From a virus, in the IMG/VR virus record IMGVR_UViG_3300027749_000121, positions 1 through 60,609 of that record: 60,609 nt of DNA; one strand, 5' to 3'. The notes under the pieces were generated by a model that worked only from the letters and a program-made list of their open reading frames with translations, made no database searches and was not told where the DNA came from. Numbering within the stretch: position 1 is the first letter of the stretch; the number at the start of each line of letters is the position of its first letter. The position numbers and the translations under genes are program-made. Below are positions 14,869 to 22,147 of this stretch, piece by piece.

Positions 14869-14884
14869 GGGGAAAACTTTCCCC
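14869..14884 (+). repeat. GGGGAAA-NN-TTTCCCC palindrome, copy 4
   Basis: The copy reads GGGGAAAACTTTCCCC, lies 27 bases after a stop codon and is followed by ATTCCCTTTTTA. It precedes the ribosome site of the gene at 14962. Confidence 0.85.
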
Positions 14885-14961
14885 ATTCCCTTTTTACCCC
14901 TCGGTCTCGGCGCTTGGGCAATGCCGATGACCATCCTCAAACTGCCTACAAGGAGAAGGCT

Positions 14962-15252
14962 ATGACTTATGAAAACGCAGCAAAAGAGTGGATAGAAAGT
15001 TCGCCATATGTGGACATCCCTGTTGGGCGGTTCACGCTCAGATTCAAATTGACCATCGACAGAGATTGGGGCTGGGTTTGGGAACACATGACGTGGATCC
15101 TCGCAGGAAAAGAATACTGGGAATCGCCAGAGGAAACGTACTTCGATGGTATTTACGACGAAATGAACGCAGACCTACACGATATGTCGTTCATAGATGA
15201 GTTGTTAGAGGCAATGCAGAAGAAACCATTTAACCAAGGAGAAAGCAAATGA
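14962..15252 (+). CDS. Unknown acidic early protein
   Basis: The start chosen is the ATG at 14962 with AAGGAG at good spacing, rather than the longer ORF from 14815. The 96-residue protein is acidic and Trp-rich (DRDWGWVWEHMTWILAGKEYWE). The stop overlaps the next start by four bases, so it starts a three-gene operon after palindrome copy 4. No family was recognised. Confidence 0.6.
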   Translation: MTYENAAKEWIESSPYVDIPVGRFTLRFKLTIDRDWGWVWEHMTWILAGKEYWESPEETYFDGIYDEMNADLHDMSFIDELLEAMQKKPFNQGESK

Positions 15253-15473
15253 CCAAAGTCAAACACAAGACAAACGTGCAACTTATCAACGGACTCATGA
15301 CGCACTCACAAAAAGGCGTGCTCATGCAGGCATTCATCATCGAGGCTATCGCCAAGTACGCAGAGCAGACCAAAGTGTCCCCTGCTTGGGCGAATGAGGG
15401 CTTCATAAGCGAAGCCGCATGGCGTGCGTGTGCTGACGAGGCGCTGGATGCAATCAACAACAGGAGTTTGTAA
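15249..15473 (+). CDS. Small conserved early protein of unknown function
   Basis: The 74-residue helical protein contains MTHSQKGVLMQAFIIEAIAKY and a C-terminal SEAAWRACADEALDAINNRS. I associate this pattern with small proteins of aquatic phages, without known function. Both ends overlap neighbouring genes by one to four bases, indicating translational coupling. Confidence 0.6.
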   Translation: MTKVKHKTNVQLINGLMTHSQKGVLMQAFIIEAIAKYAEQTKVSPAWANEGFISEAAWRACADEALDAINNRSL

Positions 15474-15712
15474 TGAGAGTAATACGTATCCGTATACACG
15501 GGAGATACACAGCCCCGTTCAATAACCCGTTCACGGCTAACGCCCTTGTCATGCCAGTTGAGTTATCCGACTCGATGCGTGACGATGTGCTGAAGAAGTA
15601 CCACGACACGTTCTACGTGTTCAATGCGGGTGACCCAATCGTAGGTGAGCATCGCACCTTCGAGGTGTATTCGTTCGATGTAATAGATGACATGGAGGTA
15701 GCCCTAGCCTGA
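15473..15712 (+). CDS. Small unknown early protein
   Basis: The 79-residue protein starts MRVIRIRIHGRYTAPFNNPF and ends in an acidic DVIDDMEVALA. The start overlaps the preceding stop by one base. It is the last gene before palindrome copy 5 and the amidoligase gene. No family was recognised. Confidence 0.55.
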   Translation: MRVIRIRIHGRYTAPFNNPFTANALVMPVELSDSMRDDVLKKYHDTFYVFNAGDPIVGEHRTFEVYSFDVIDDMEVALA

Positions 15713-15740
15713 GCAACAGGCGCTGTTAGTTTGTTAGTTC

Positions 15741-15756
15741 GGGGAAAGCTTTCCCC
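15741..15756 (+). repeat. GGGGAAA-NN-TTTCCCC palindrome, copy 5
   Basis: The copy reads GGGGAAAGCTTTCCCC, a perfect 16-bp palindrome, followed by ATTCTTTTTATA. It lies between the stop at 15712 and the ribosome site of the amidoligase gene. Confidence 0.88.
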
Positions 15757-15784
15757 ATTCTTTTTATACATCAAGGAGAAACGT

Positions 15785-17875
15785 ATGTTTCAAATAACTA
15801 GATTCGTGATGGAAGATTTCATTGACTCACTTGAGCAGACGATCTACATCGTATCCCTCAACAAGCGGTACATGGTGTACAACGCATCTCGTAGGCGTCT
15901 CGTCTGCTCAGATGTGCTGCACATGGATGCGGGTCTTGCACCTCTCGATCTGATTACGACAGGCAACCTGTGCGTGTGGACTCGTACCTCACGCTATCGT
16001 GTCAAGGGTGAGGGTGCTTTTGCGCCATCGCACATCACGTACAGATTAGCTGTTGTCGAGAGCCGTGATCGCTACGATATGCATCAGATGATGCGCAGGT
16101 TGTTGACACCCGCAAGCATTGCAGATATGCCGCGGTTTGATCGTAACCTGTTGTCTACTCGTGTCGATGCAGTCGTTGAGTCGTATGCCAAGAAGCACGA
16201 CCCCAGTGTAAACCAGTCACCGCCTATCCCAAGCGCTAAGTTCAAGGACTTCTGGTACTACGATCACAGCCGTGACTACTTCAAGATTGCTCGCAAGCAC
16301 TACTTAGACTTCGGACGGCTTGTTGCTCGTGCCAAGGCAGGCGATGAGTCCATCACCAACGATGAGCTTCGCACTGCGTTCTTTGAATTGTCTGGTCGTT
16401 ACAGCGATGCCTCTGACCATATCGAGAATGCGTTCAATGCTATCGAGGGCATGGGTGACATGGGCATTGTGCACTGCGACTGCGGTCACTACGAGGACGA
16501 GGGCAACACACACGAGGTGCGTAACGATACATGGTGCGACTCGTGCTACGACGATGACGCTGTGTATGTCGAGGATCTGGATGAGTACTGGCCTCGTGAC
16601 GATGCGTACTACTGCGATGGCGATGACTGCTACTACTCGTATGAGCGCAACGATGATGACGATGATGACGATGAAGACCCCGATGACACACCCATCATGT
16701 CGTACTCTACCAACGTGCTTCATGTGCTTGACTATCCATCGGGCATCACGTCTTCGCACTTCGGTGAGTTCACGATGGGCATCGAGCTTGAGATGACGTC
16801 TGGCGACAACGACTCTCAATCGTCTGCTGAGTCTGTGCGTAGCCGTTTGGGTTCCACATACTGCATCATCAAGAGTGACGGCTCGCTTCCATACAATGGC
16901 TTCGAGGTTGTGACTACACCGCAAGGTCTAGCCAAGCACATCGAGGTGTTCAAAGCGTGGGAGATTGACCCAGCCTATCGTGCATGGAACACAGGCAAGT
17001 GCGGTATGCACGTACACATTGACTCTCGTGCCTTCACGCAGTTGACTGTTGGCAAGTTCCTCATGTTCATCAACAGCAGTGGCAACGTCGACTTCATTCG
17101 CAAGATTGCAGGTCGCCATCCATCTGTCGATGACCAAGCCCGTAGCTACTGCGCCGCTGAGCATCAGTCCATACTTGCCAACCCCAAGACTGCGGTCAAG
17201 GGTAAGTCTGGTGAGCGCTATCGCATGGTCAATATGTGCAACCTCGGCAGTCGTGAGGCTAGGCGTCTGGGTCTTAGCATGGACAACAGCTACAACGGCA
17301 AGTACAACACTGTCGAGCTTCGCATCTTCCGTGCTTCGCTCAAGAAGGAACGTCTGCTTGCACAGATCGAGTTCACCCATGCCGCTGTCATGTTCTGCCG
17401 TGTCGCATCGTGGCGTGATCTCAACGGCACATCTTTCGTCAAGTGGCTCAAGACTGTGGCGGGTCAGTACCCTGCGCTGACTAAGTGGTATGGCGTGCGC
17501 AATGTACACACATCCACACCGACAGTCATAGCGCCAGCTATGGACACTTGCACTGACGCTGTGCCCCCTGCGCCTTGGCAACCCCACCATACGGAAGACA
17601 GGCATGACCGCGAGTACCCAGTGCACATACCCTACGACAACGAGGCTGAGACCTTGAGATCGTGGGTACGGCGTAACGATCTGTACTTCCGCTTCGCTAC
17701 CTACGCAGGCTCTGAGTATGCGTACTTCCCCTACGGGGGCGGTGACTTAGATCGCATCAGTGAGGATGATGTTGTCTATATGCGTGTCGGTGAACTGTGG
17801 GTTCTTATGAATGAGTCCTTCGCCGCCACGATGGCGCAGTGCTCGTACACAGTGTCTGAAGAGCAACCTGTTTAA
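15785..17875 (+). CDS. Amidoligase-like protein (COOH-NH2 ligase family)
   Basis: The ATG at 15785 follows AAGGAG; an upstream in-frame ATG reads through the palindrome and was rejected. The 696-residue protein has an unknown N-terminal region (1-220), a Cys/Asp-rich metal-binding segment around 230-310 (HCDCGHYED, WCDSCYDDD and an Asp run), and from about 331 an Amidoligase_2-like core: GIELEMTS, then KSDGSL, GFEVVTTPQ and CGMHVHID near 405-412. Such enzymes use ATP to join a carboxylate to an amine. The class II amidotransferase coded next door could supply ammonia or remodel the amide. The substrate is unknown; candidates are peptides, cell-wall precursors or a protein tail. Confidence 0.75.
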   Translation: MFQITRFVMEDFIDSLEQTIYIVSLNKRYMVYNASRRRLVCSDVLHMDAGLAPLDLITTGNLCVWTRTSRYRVKGEGAFAPSHITYRLAVVESRDRYDMHQMMRRLLTPASIADMPRFDRNLLSTRVDAVVESYAKKHDPSVNQSPPIPSAKFKDFWYYDHSRDYFKIARKHYLDFGRLVARAKAGDESITNDELRTAFFELSGRYSDASDHIENAFNAIEGMGDMGIVHCDCGHYEDEGNTHEVRNDTWCDSCYDDDAVYVEDLDEYWPRDDAYYCDGDDCYYSYERNDDDDDDDEDPDDTPIMSYSTNVLHVLDYPSGITSSHFGEFTMGIELEMTSGDNDSQSSAESVRSRLGSTYCIIKSDGSLPYNGFEVVTTPQGLAKHIEVFKAWEIDPAYRAWNTGKCGMHVHIDSRAFTQLTVGKFLMFINSSGNVDFIRKIAGRHPSVDDQARSYCAAEHQSILANPKTAVKGKSGERYRMVNMCNLGSREARRLGLSMDNSYNGKYNTVELRIFRASLKKERLLAQIEFTHAAVMFCRVASWRDLNGTSFVKWLKTVAGQYPALTKWYGVRNVHTSTPTVIAPAMDTCTDAVPPAPWQPHHTEDRHDREYPVHIPYDNEAETLRSWVRRNDLYFRFATYAGSEYAYFPYGGGDLDRISEDDVVYMRVGELWVLMNESFAATMAQCSYTVSEEQPV

Positions 17876-17891
17876 TTCAACAACAACCAAC

Positions 17892-17907
17892 GGGGAAAAC
17901 TTTCCCC
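17892..17907 (+). repeat. GGGGAAA-NN-TTTCCCC palindrome, copy 6
   Basis: The copy reads GGGGAAAACTTTCCCC and is followed by ATTCTTTTAC. It separates the amidoligase and amidotransferase genes. Confidence 0.88.
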
Positions 17908-17933
17908 ATTCTTTTACATCAAGGAGTTTTATT

Positions 17934-19040
17934 ATGTGTCTAATTATTACTGGCAAGTCTTCCACAGTTCGTTCAACCCTGCTCAACACACACGGGCTAC
18001 TGAGCGACATCTTCACAGCCAACCCTGACGGCATTGGGTTCATGTATGGTTCAGCCAAGGGACTCAAGGTCACTAAGAACCTGCCCAAGAATCTTGGCGA
18101 TGCTACTGCATTCATTCAGCGTCTGCCGCAAGACGATCGTGAGATTGCCATCCACTTCCGCTGGACTACACACGGCAAGACTGACATGGTTAACTGCCAT
18201 CCGTATGATGTGATTCCTGGCTTCATCGCCATGATGCACAACGGCATCCTGCATACAGGCAATGCTGCTGACAAAGACAAGTCAGATACATGGCACTTCA
18301 TCAATGACTACTTGCACAGCGCTGTGTCTGCTTCACCAGACCTTGTGTATGACGCAGGCTTCGTTGCTATGCTGGAGGAGTTCATCGGCAACAATCGCTT
18401 CGTGTTCATGAATGGCGAGGGTCGTATGCAACACGTCAACTTCGATCAGGGTATCGAGCATGATGATATGTGGTTCAGCAATACCTATGCTTGGACTCCA
18501 TCACGCCTGATCCCTAGCTACAAGAGTGCGACACTCAAGTCGTACAAGTATGCCAGTAGCTATGGTAGCTACATGGACGACGAGTACGACGAGATGTATG
18601 ACTACAACGCAAGCTTCGGTATCAAGCCTCGCTTGGTCAGCGCACACAGCGCCAACTACGACGAGACAGCGTATGACTTTCCAGATGACGAGGATGGCTT
18701 CGTGCAGCCTACCCCTGACGACATTGCCGTTGCGCTGACTGAGGCTGACGTAGAGACTGTTGAAGTATGGCTTGACCAGATGCCTGCGTACACAATCACT
18801 ACGCTACTGCACTGCTACACGCCTTCGCCTCTTAGCTACACACATCGTGACGACTTGTGTTTTGCCGAGCAGGGTATCTACGATATGTTGATGGAGGGTG
18901 ATGCGTCTGGTCTTATCAGTTCAGTGACCAAGTCGTATGGCACAGTCGGCATCGTTGCCGAGGTGATGTGCTACTACCTGCAATGGGATGTGCGCACACC
19001 TGTGACATTCAAGCCAACCTTGCCTGCACTGTTGACTTGA
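17934..19040 (+). CDS. Class II glutamine amidotransferase-like protein
   Basis: The ATG at 17934 follows AAGGAG, and the resulting N-terminus MCLIITG puts the catalytic Cys at position 2, as required for Ntn hydrolases that expose it by Met removal. Further matches are the HFRWTTHG block at 74-81, NCHP at 87-90 and the HNG at 102-104, all standard for GATase II domains. The fold covers about residues 1-200. The C-terminal 170 residues are acidic and Tyr-rich and not recognised. The domain would hydrolyse glutamine or a related amide. The pairing with the amidoligase suggests a shared pathway. Confidence 0.8.
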   Translation: MCLIITGKSSTVRSTLLNTHGLLSDIFTANPDGIGFMYGSAKGLKVTKNLPKNLGDATAFIQRLPQDDREIAIHFRWTTHGKTDMVNCHPYDVIPGFIAMMHNGILHTGNAADKDKSDTWHFINDYLHSAVSASPDLVYDAGFVAMLEEFIGNNRFVFMNGEGRMQHVNFDQGIEHDDMWFSNTYAWTPSRLIPSYKSATLKSYKYASSYGSYMDDEYDEMYDYNASFGIKPRLVSAHSANYDETAYDFPDDEDGFVQPTPDDIAVALTEADVETVEVWLDQMPAYTITTLLHCYTPSPLSYTHRDDLCFAEQGIYDMLMEGDASGLISSVTKSYGTVGIVAEVMCYYLQWDVRTPVTFKPTLPALLT

Positions 19041-19046
19041 TTCGTA

Positions 19047-19070
19047 GTGGGGGCTTGCCCCCACATTTTT
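19047..19070 (+). terminator. Rho-independent terminator after the amidotransferase gene
   Basis: GTGGGGG-CTTG-CCCCCAC is a 7-bp stem with a 4-base loop, followed by ATTTTTAAA. It holds the same place between genes as the GGGGAAA palindromes and has a similar T-run, which supports an RNA hairpin role for those as well. Confidence 0.75.
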
Positions 19071-19087
19071 AAACCAAGGAGAAGTAA

Positions 19088-19258
19088 ATGAAATACCGCG
19101 TACAAGTAGTTATGTCCTACTGGCAGACAGTAGAGGTCGAAGCCGACAACAGTACCGATGCTGCAAACAAGGCGTTCGATGAGTTTGATATTAAGAAAGC
19201 CCACGTTGGGGAAGGCGAGACTCACGCTATTGAGTTAATAGAAGGAGAATCAGAATGA
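19088..19258 (+). CDS. Small unknown early protein
   Basis: The 56-residue protein begins MKYRVQVVMSYWQTVEVEAD and looks like a small alpha/beta fold with a repeat-like Ala-rich helix (DAANKAFDEF). AAGGAG lies before the ATG. The stop overlaps the next start (ATGA), so the tiny membrane protein that follows is probably coupled to it. No family was recognised. Confidence 0.6.
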   Translation: MKYRVQVVMSYWQTVEVEADNSTDAANKAFDEFDIKKAHVGEGETHAIELIEGESE

Positions 19259-19347
19259 TGACACCATGGGAAAAACTAGAAAGAGTAGTACTTTTGTTAT
19301 CCGTGATTGTACTAATACTGGATCTTTTATACTGGAGACCCTATTGA
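19255..19347 (+). CDS. 30-residue single-pass membrane peptide
   Basis: The ORF starts in the preceding stop (ATGATG) and codes a 30-residue peptide with one hydrophobic helix, VVLLLSVIVLILDLLYW, flanked by a charged N-terminal part. AGGAG lies at suitable spacing. Such peptides can regulate membrane proteins or act in host takeover. The role is unknown. Confidence 0.5.
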   Translation: MMTPWEKLERVVLLLSVIVLILDLLYWRPY

Positions 19348-19351
19348 CTTC

Positions 19352-19367
19352 TGTCTACTCTTGGACA
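19352..19367. promoter_or_regulatory. Operator-like dyad TGTC-N8-GACA, copy 2
   Basis: TGTCTACTCTTGGACA, followed by AATAAT, matches 19 of 23 bases of the region around copy 3 (28018-28033). It lies between a stop codon and the next ribosome site. Confidence 0.4.
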
Positions 19368-19393
19368 AATAATATCAACTCAAGGAGAAAATA

Positions 19394-19612
19394 ATGAACA
19401 GCCCACCCTACGATACAGGTAAGGTCAAGATAGGCTTGACTTACGCACCCCCACCCCCTGAATCTACGCCTGAATCCGACTGGATACAGGGCATATTGCT
19501 TGGCGACAAGCAGGGGATGGATGATCTACTACTCACCACAATACAGTCCCTCGGACTTATCGCTTTCATCGTTATCGTCATGCTACTAACAGGAGGAACC
19601 TCAAATGCCTGA
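19394..19612 (+). CDS. Small membrane protein, C-terminal anchor
   Basis: The 72-residue protein has a Pro-rich N-terminus (YAPPPPESTPESDW) and a C-terminal hydrophobic segment SLGLIAFIVIVMLLT, so the N-terminal part would face one side of the inner membrane. AAGGAG precedes the ATG. The stop overlaps the next start by eight bases. Together with the 30-residue membrane peptide upstream it forms a small membrane pair. No function is known. Confidence 0.6.
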   Translation: MNSPPYDTGKVKIGLTYAPPPPESTPESDWIQGILLGDKQGMDDLLLTTIQSLGLIAFIVIVMLLTGGTSNA

Positions 19613-20276
19613 CATGCAAACCGCCCTCAAGACCGCACTTAGCACAACCTTACAGGAATGGGATGACGATGGGGAAAGTTTTCCCCATTCTCCTTCTGTT
19701 CAACCAGTGTCATCTTCTTTATCGCCACCAACTCAAGGAATTCCCATGACCAAGCAGCTCTTTCCAATTAAAAATAACATCACTCGCGTCACGTTTAACT
19801 ACATCCGAGACAACCCCGGATCCACACGCAAAGAGATCATCACTGCGCTTGAGCATCAGGACTACAACAGCGGATCAACTTCGTCGCTAATTTCGCAACT
19901 GCGTAAGAATGGTCTGGTGCACATGACCAACGATCTGTACTATGCGGATGCAGATGAGTACGCGCCACTCAAGAAAGTGAAACCTCTGAAAAGCAACGGA
20001 CTCAAACCCGCACGAGAGCCTTTTGCTAAGCGTAAGTACGAGAAGAAAGCCGTGACAGGCATCGGTGCGTTACTACGCGAGAAGCTGCAAGCCATGCCAG
20101 AGCCTAGCAAAGAAGCGCTGGATGCAGCTATGAGAGCGATGGAACCTGCGCATATACCCAACAGACGCTACACATCCCTCGTACGCACCAAGACGCCACA
20201 CGATATATTGCAGGACATGACTGTGTATCAGGCGCATGAGTTGTACGTTCACTTGAAACAGATGTTCGGGGGCTGA
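19605..20276 (+). CDS. Winged-helix-like DNA-binding protein
   Basis: Two starts are credible. ATG 19605 has a strong AGGAGG and gives 223 residues. ATG 19746 has AAGGA and gives 176 residues, and it begins just before the conserved part. The region from residue 55 (counting from 19605) reads as a winged helix: TFNYIRDNPGSTRKEIITAL, then SLISQLRKNGLVH. The C-terminal half is basic and unknown. Palindrome copy 7 lies inside the first 30 codons of the long form, which favours 19746 as the start of the ancestral gene. A transcription regulator is the likely role. Confidence 0.6.
   Translation: MPDMQTALKTALSTTLQEWDDDGESFPHSPSVQPVSSSLSPPTQGIPMTKQLFPIKNNITRVTFNYIRDNPGSTRKEIITALEHQDYNSGSTSSLISQLRKNGLVHMTNDLYYADADEYAPLKKVKPLKSNGLKPAREPFAKRKYEKKAVTGIGALLREKLQAMPEPSKEALDAAMRAMEPAHIPNRRYTSLVRTKTPHDILQDMTVYQAHELYVHLKQMFGG
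19671..19686 (+). repeat. GGGGAAA-NN-TTTCCCC palindrome, copy 7
   Basis: The copy reads GGGGAAAGTTTTCCCC and is followed by ATTCTCCTTC. It is the only copy within a longer open frame, where it would code GESFPH. Confidence 0.85.
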
Positions 20277-20277
20277 C

Positions 20278-20460
20278 ATGGATGAAGAAACAAGAGAGAT
20301 GGACTTGCAGTTGGCCGAGCTTGATGTAGAAGTCAAACGGCTACGCAGGATTGAGCAAGCCGCCCATGCTGTGATGAAAGCGTTTGGCAACAGCATTGAC
20401 TACAACACATGGGACAAGGCGCTTGATGCGCTTGAAACTGTACTCAAGGAGAAACCATGA
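20278..20460 (+). CDS. Small coiled-coil protein
   Basis: The 60-residue acidic protein is almost wholly helical (LQLAELDVEVKRLRRIEQAA). It begins one base after the preceding stop and overlaps the next ORF by four bases. No family was recognised. Confidence 0.55.
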   Translation: MDEETREMDLQLAELDVEVKRLRRIEQAAHAVMKAFGNSIDYNTWDKALDALETVLKEKP

Positions 20461-20612
20461 TCGAGTTAACTTGGGATGCTGAAAGCGGCGAAGGCGCTGT
20501 ACACATCAACAAAGACTTTGTGCTTGCGCACCGCATAGTTCAGTTGGATGCACTGACTGACTGGATCGCAGAACTTCAAGAACTTTATAACGCAATGCTG
20601 GAGAAGCCATGA
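20457..20612 (+). CDS. Small unknown protein
   Basis: This 51-residue ORF starts and ends in four-base ATGA overlaps with its neighbours, a strong sign of a real coupled gene despite its size. It begins MIELTWDAESGEGAVHIN and has a C-terminal helix. No family was recognised. Confidence 0.55.
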   Translation: MIELTWDAESGEGAVHINKDFVLAHRIVQLDALTDWIAELQELYNAMLEKP

Positions 20613-20812
20613 CAGAAGCACAACTAAATGTATGGGAGAAAGCCTTGGGCTGGCGCAAGCGTCAGATGATTAAGGGGCAGATCACCAATGAAGTCACGCG
20701 CAAGATTCGCAACGATGCGCTTGAGGAAGTGGCGCGTGAGTTCGATGATATGAAAAACTCTGGTGACACCGCCCCAAGCTTCGCGGCATACGTGCGGGGC
20801 ATGAAAACATGA
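20609..20812 (+). CDS. Small unknown helical protein
   Basis: The 67-residue protein is helical and basic in its first half (WEKALGWRKRQMIKGQ) and overlaps both neighbours by four bases. The pattern with EEVAREFDDMKNSGD is reminiscent of small phage proteins of unknown function. Confidence 0.55.
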   Translation: MTEAQLNVWEKALGWRKRQMIKGQITNEVTRKIRNDALEEVAREFDDMKNSGDTAPSFAAYVRGMKT

Positions 20813-21039
20813 AAGGGAATTATGTTAAAGAGAACCTTGCTGCTTATTCGGTCACACGCGCACTTAACAAGTACCGTGCAACCCGAAAGAAGTTGTGTTG
20901 GAAATGCCAAAAAGACAAACCGCAATTCGGTGGTTGTGCCCAAGTGATGGATGGTTTTGGCGGTAACGTTCACAAGTTTATATGCGGAGACTGTATAGCT
21001 GCCAAAGAGAAAGAAAGGAGTCTGAAACTTGAAAAGTAA
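20809..21039 (+). CDS. Zinc-ribbon-like small protein
   Basis: The 76-residue protein has a C-x2-C pair (LCWKCQKDKP) and a second C-x2-C pair (FICGDCIAAKEKE) with an extra Cys between them, a layout typical of small zinc-binding domains. It probably binds nucleic acid or protein. It overlaps the neighbours on both sides. Confidence 0.6.
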   Translation: MKGNYVKENLAAYSVTRALNKYRATRKKLCWKCQKDKPQFGGCAQVMDGFGGNVHKFICGDCIAAKEKERSLKLEK

Positions 21040-21340
21040 TCACAACATCATTCGTGAGCTACTCAAACGACACCCCGATGGTTTGAAGTCAAGCGATATA
21101 GCTAAGTTTACTGGCATAGACGTTCGCTCTGTCAACAAATCATTGGAGGGTGTGTTTGGTGTGTACGTTGATCGGTGGGAGTTAGCAACCCACCGCAATA
21201 CATTAGCCGCCGTTTGGGTTGTGGTCGATGTACCTGTAAACTGCCCAAAACCAGAAAACACAGGAAGAAGATCGCGTGAGCGAATACGCAACCCTGATGA
21301 CGCTATATTTTTAAACAAAAGGAGAGAGATCAATGACTAA
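21029..21340 (+). CDS. Winged-helix-like protein, TTG start
   Basis: The 103-residue protein starts at TTG 21029, eight bases after AAGGAG. The N-terminal 40 residues look like a small helix-turn-helix or winged helix (IIRELLKRHPDGLKSSDIA, then GIDVRSVNKSLEG). The C-terminal third is basic. It may regulate phage or host transcription. No close family was recognised. Confidence 0.55.
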   Translation: MKSNHNIIRELLKRHPDGLKSSDIAKFTGIDVRSVNKSLEGVFGVYVDRWELATHRNTLAAVWVVVDVPVNCPKPENTGRRSRERIRNPDDAIFLNKRREIND

Positions 21341-21575
21341 AGACATAGAAGAAACACGCGCAATGCAACAACGAATGGAGCAAGTTGAATTGACGGCAAA
21401 CAAACTACAAACCGTGTTGGTAGGCACAGAAAGTTATATAGGTATTGGCGCGTTGATTAGTTATTTAGGTCAAGTTGCGTACGACGCAAAAATGCCGCTT
21501 GACATGGTAGTAGCAGGGCTTATAACTGTTTTTGACGCGTGTGAAAAGAAAGATAAAGATGGCAGAAACACCTGA
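21333..21575 (+). CDS. Small unknown helical protein
   Basis: The 80-residue protein starts MTKDIEETRAMQQRMEQVEL and is mostly helical, with a hydrophobic middle (GIGALISYLGQVAYDA) that is too short and polar to be a clear membrane segment. It overlaps the previous gene by eight bases and the following nuclease gene by 17. Function unknown. Confidence 0.55.
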   Translation: MTKDIEETRAMQQRMEQVELTANKLQTVLVGTESYIGIGALISYLGQVAYDAKMPLDMVVAGLITVFDACEKKDKDGRNT

Positions 21576-21870
21576 ATGGAAAGTAAAGAAGGCGGTACGG
21601 CTGTTGCTTGACAGGCTAGGCGTGTACCACTTCATGCCCCCTGCTAACGGCTTTGGCCGCGCAGGGATACCCGACATCATTGGCTGTATGGATGGGCATT
21701 TCATCGCCATCGAGTGCAAAGCAGGCAAAAACAACACAACGCCACTGCAAGACAGGGAACTTAACATGATCCTCAACGCAGGCGGTACTGTGTTCATTGC
21801 CCGTGAGCACAACATACCAGACCTAGAACTATTACTGAAGGAGAAACAAAATGAACTACGTGGAACCTGA
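21559..21870 (+). CDS. VRR-NUC domain nuclease
   Basis: I use ATG 21559; a TTG at 21532 would add nine residues. The 103-residue protein has the compact PD-(D/E)XK fold of VRR-NUC proteins: an N-terminal helix (WKVKKAVRLLLDRLG), GRAGIPDIIGCMDGHFIAIECKAG with the catalytic D and E-x-K, then a helix with QDRELNMILNAGG and VFIAR. Stand-alone phage versions are thought to act as DNA repair or Holliday junction nucleases. It lies upstream of the polymerase and helps define the replication-recombination module. Confidence 0.87.
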   Translation: MAETPEWKVKKAVRLLLDRLGVYHFMPPANGFGRAGIPDIIGCMDGHFIAIECKAGKNNTTPLQDRELNMILNAGGTVFIAREHNIPDLELLLKEKQNELRGT

Positions 21871-22147
21871 CTTCGCAATGACAGACGAAGAGCTACACCG
21901 CAGAGTCGAGGCCATGTCAGACGATGAGCAAGAGCACTTCAGACTACTGATCCACAAGTTGGTGATGTGCTACGGCCAAGGCAAGGCGCAGGGCATTGTC
22001 ATCATTGGACGCGCTGAAGATCAATTAGCAGGAGTCGTCACCCTAAACTGTGACGAGATGGAGGCGTCGCAACTCATGTTGGCGGCAAACGATTTTTTCG
22101 GCTTTCTAAACGTCCTCGACGCACCACCCAAGGAGAATTTTAATTGA
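21851..22147 (+). CDS. Unknown acidic protein
   Basis: The 98-residue protein starts MNYVEPDFAMTDEELHRRVE and has a strand pattern GIVIIGRAEDQLAGVVTLNC. Both ends overlap neighbours, so it is translated in the same string. No family was recognised. Confidence 0.55.
   Translation: MNYVEPDFAMTDEELHRRVEAMSDDEQEHFRLLIHKLVMCYGQGKAQGIVIIGRAEDQLAGVVTLNCDEMEASQLMLAANDFFGFLNVLDAPPKENFN

Noticed and set aside
16304-17626. Long antisense ORFs opposite the amidoligase gene
   Set aside because: They mirror codon bias of a strong coding gene, with His/Val/Arg-rich nonsense composition and no ribosome sites.
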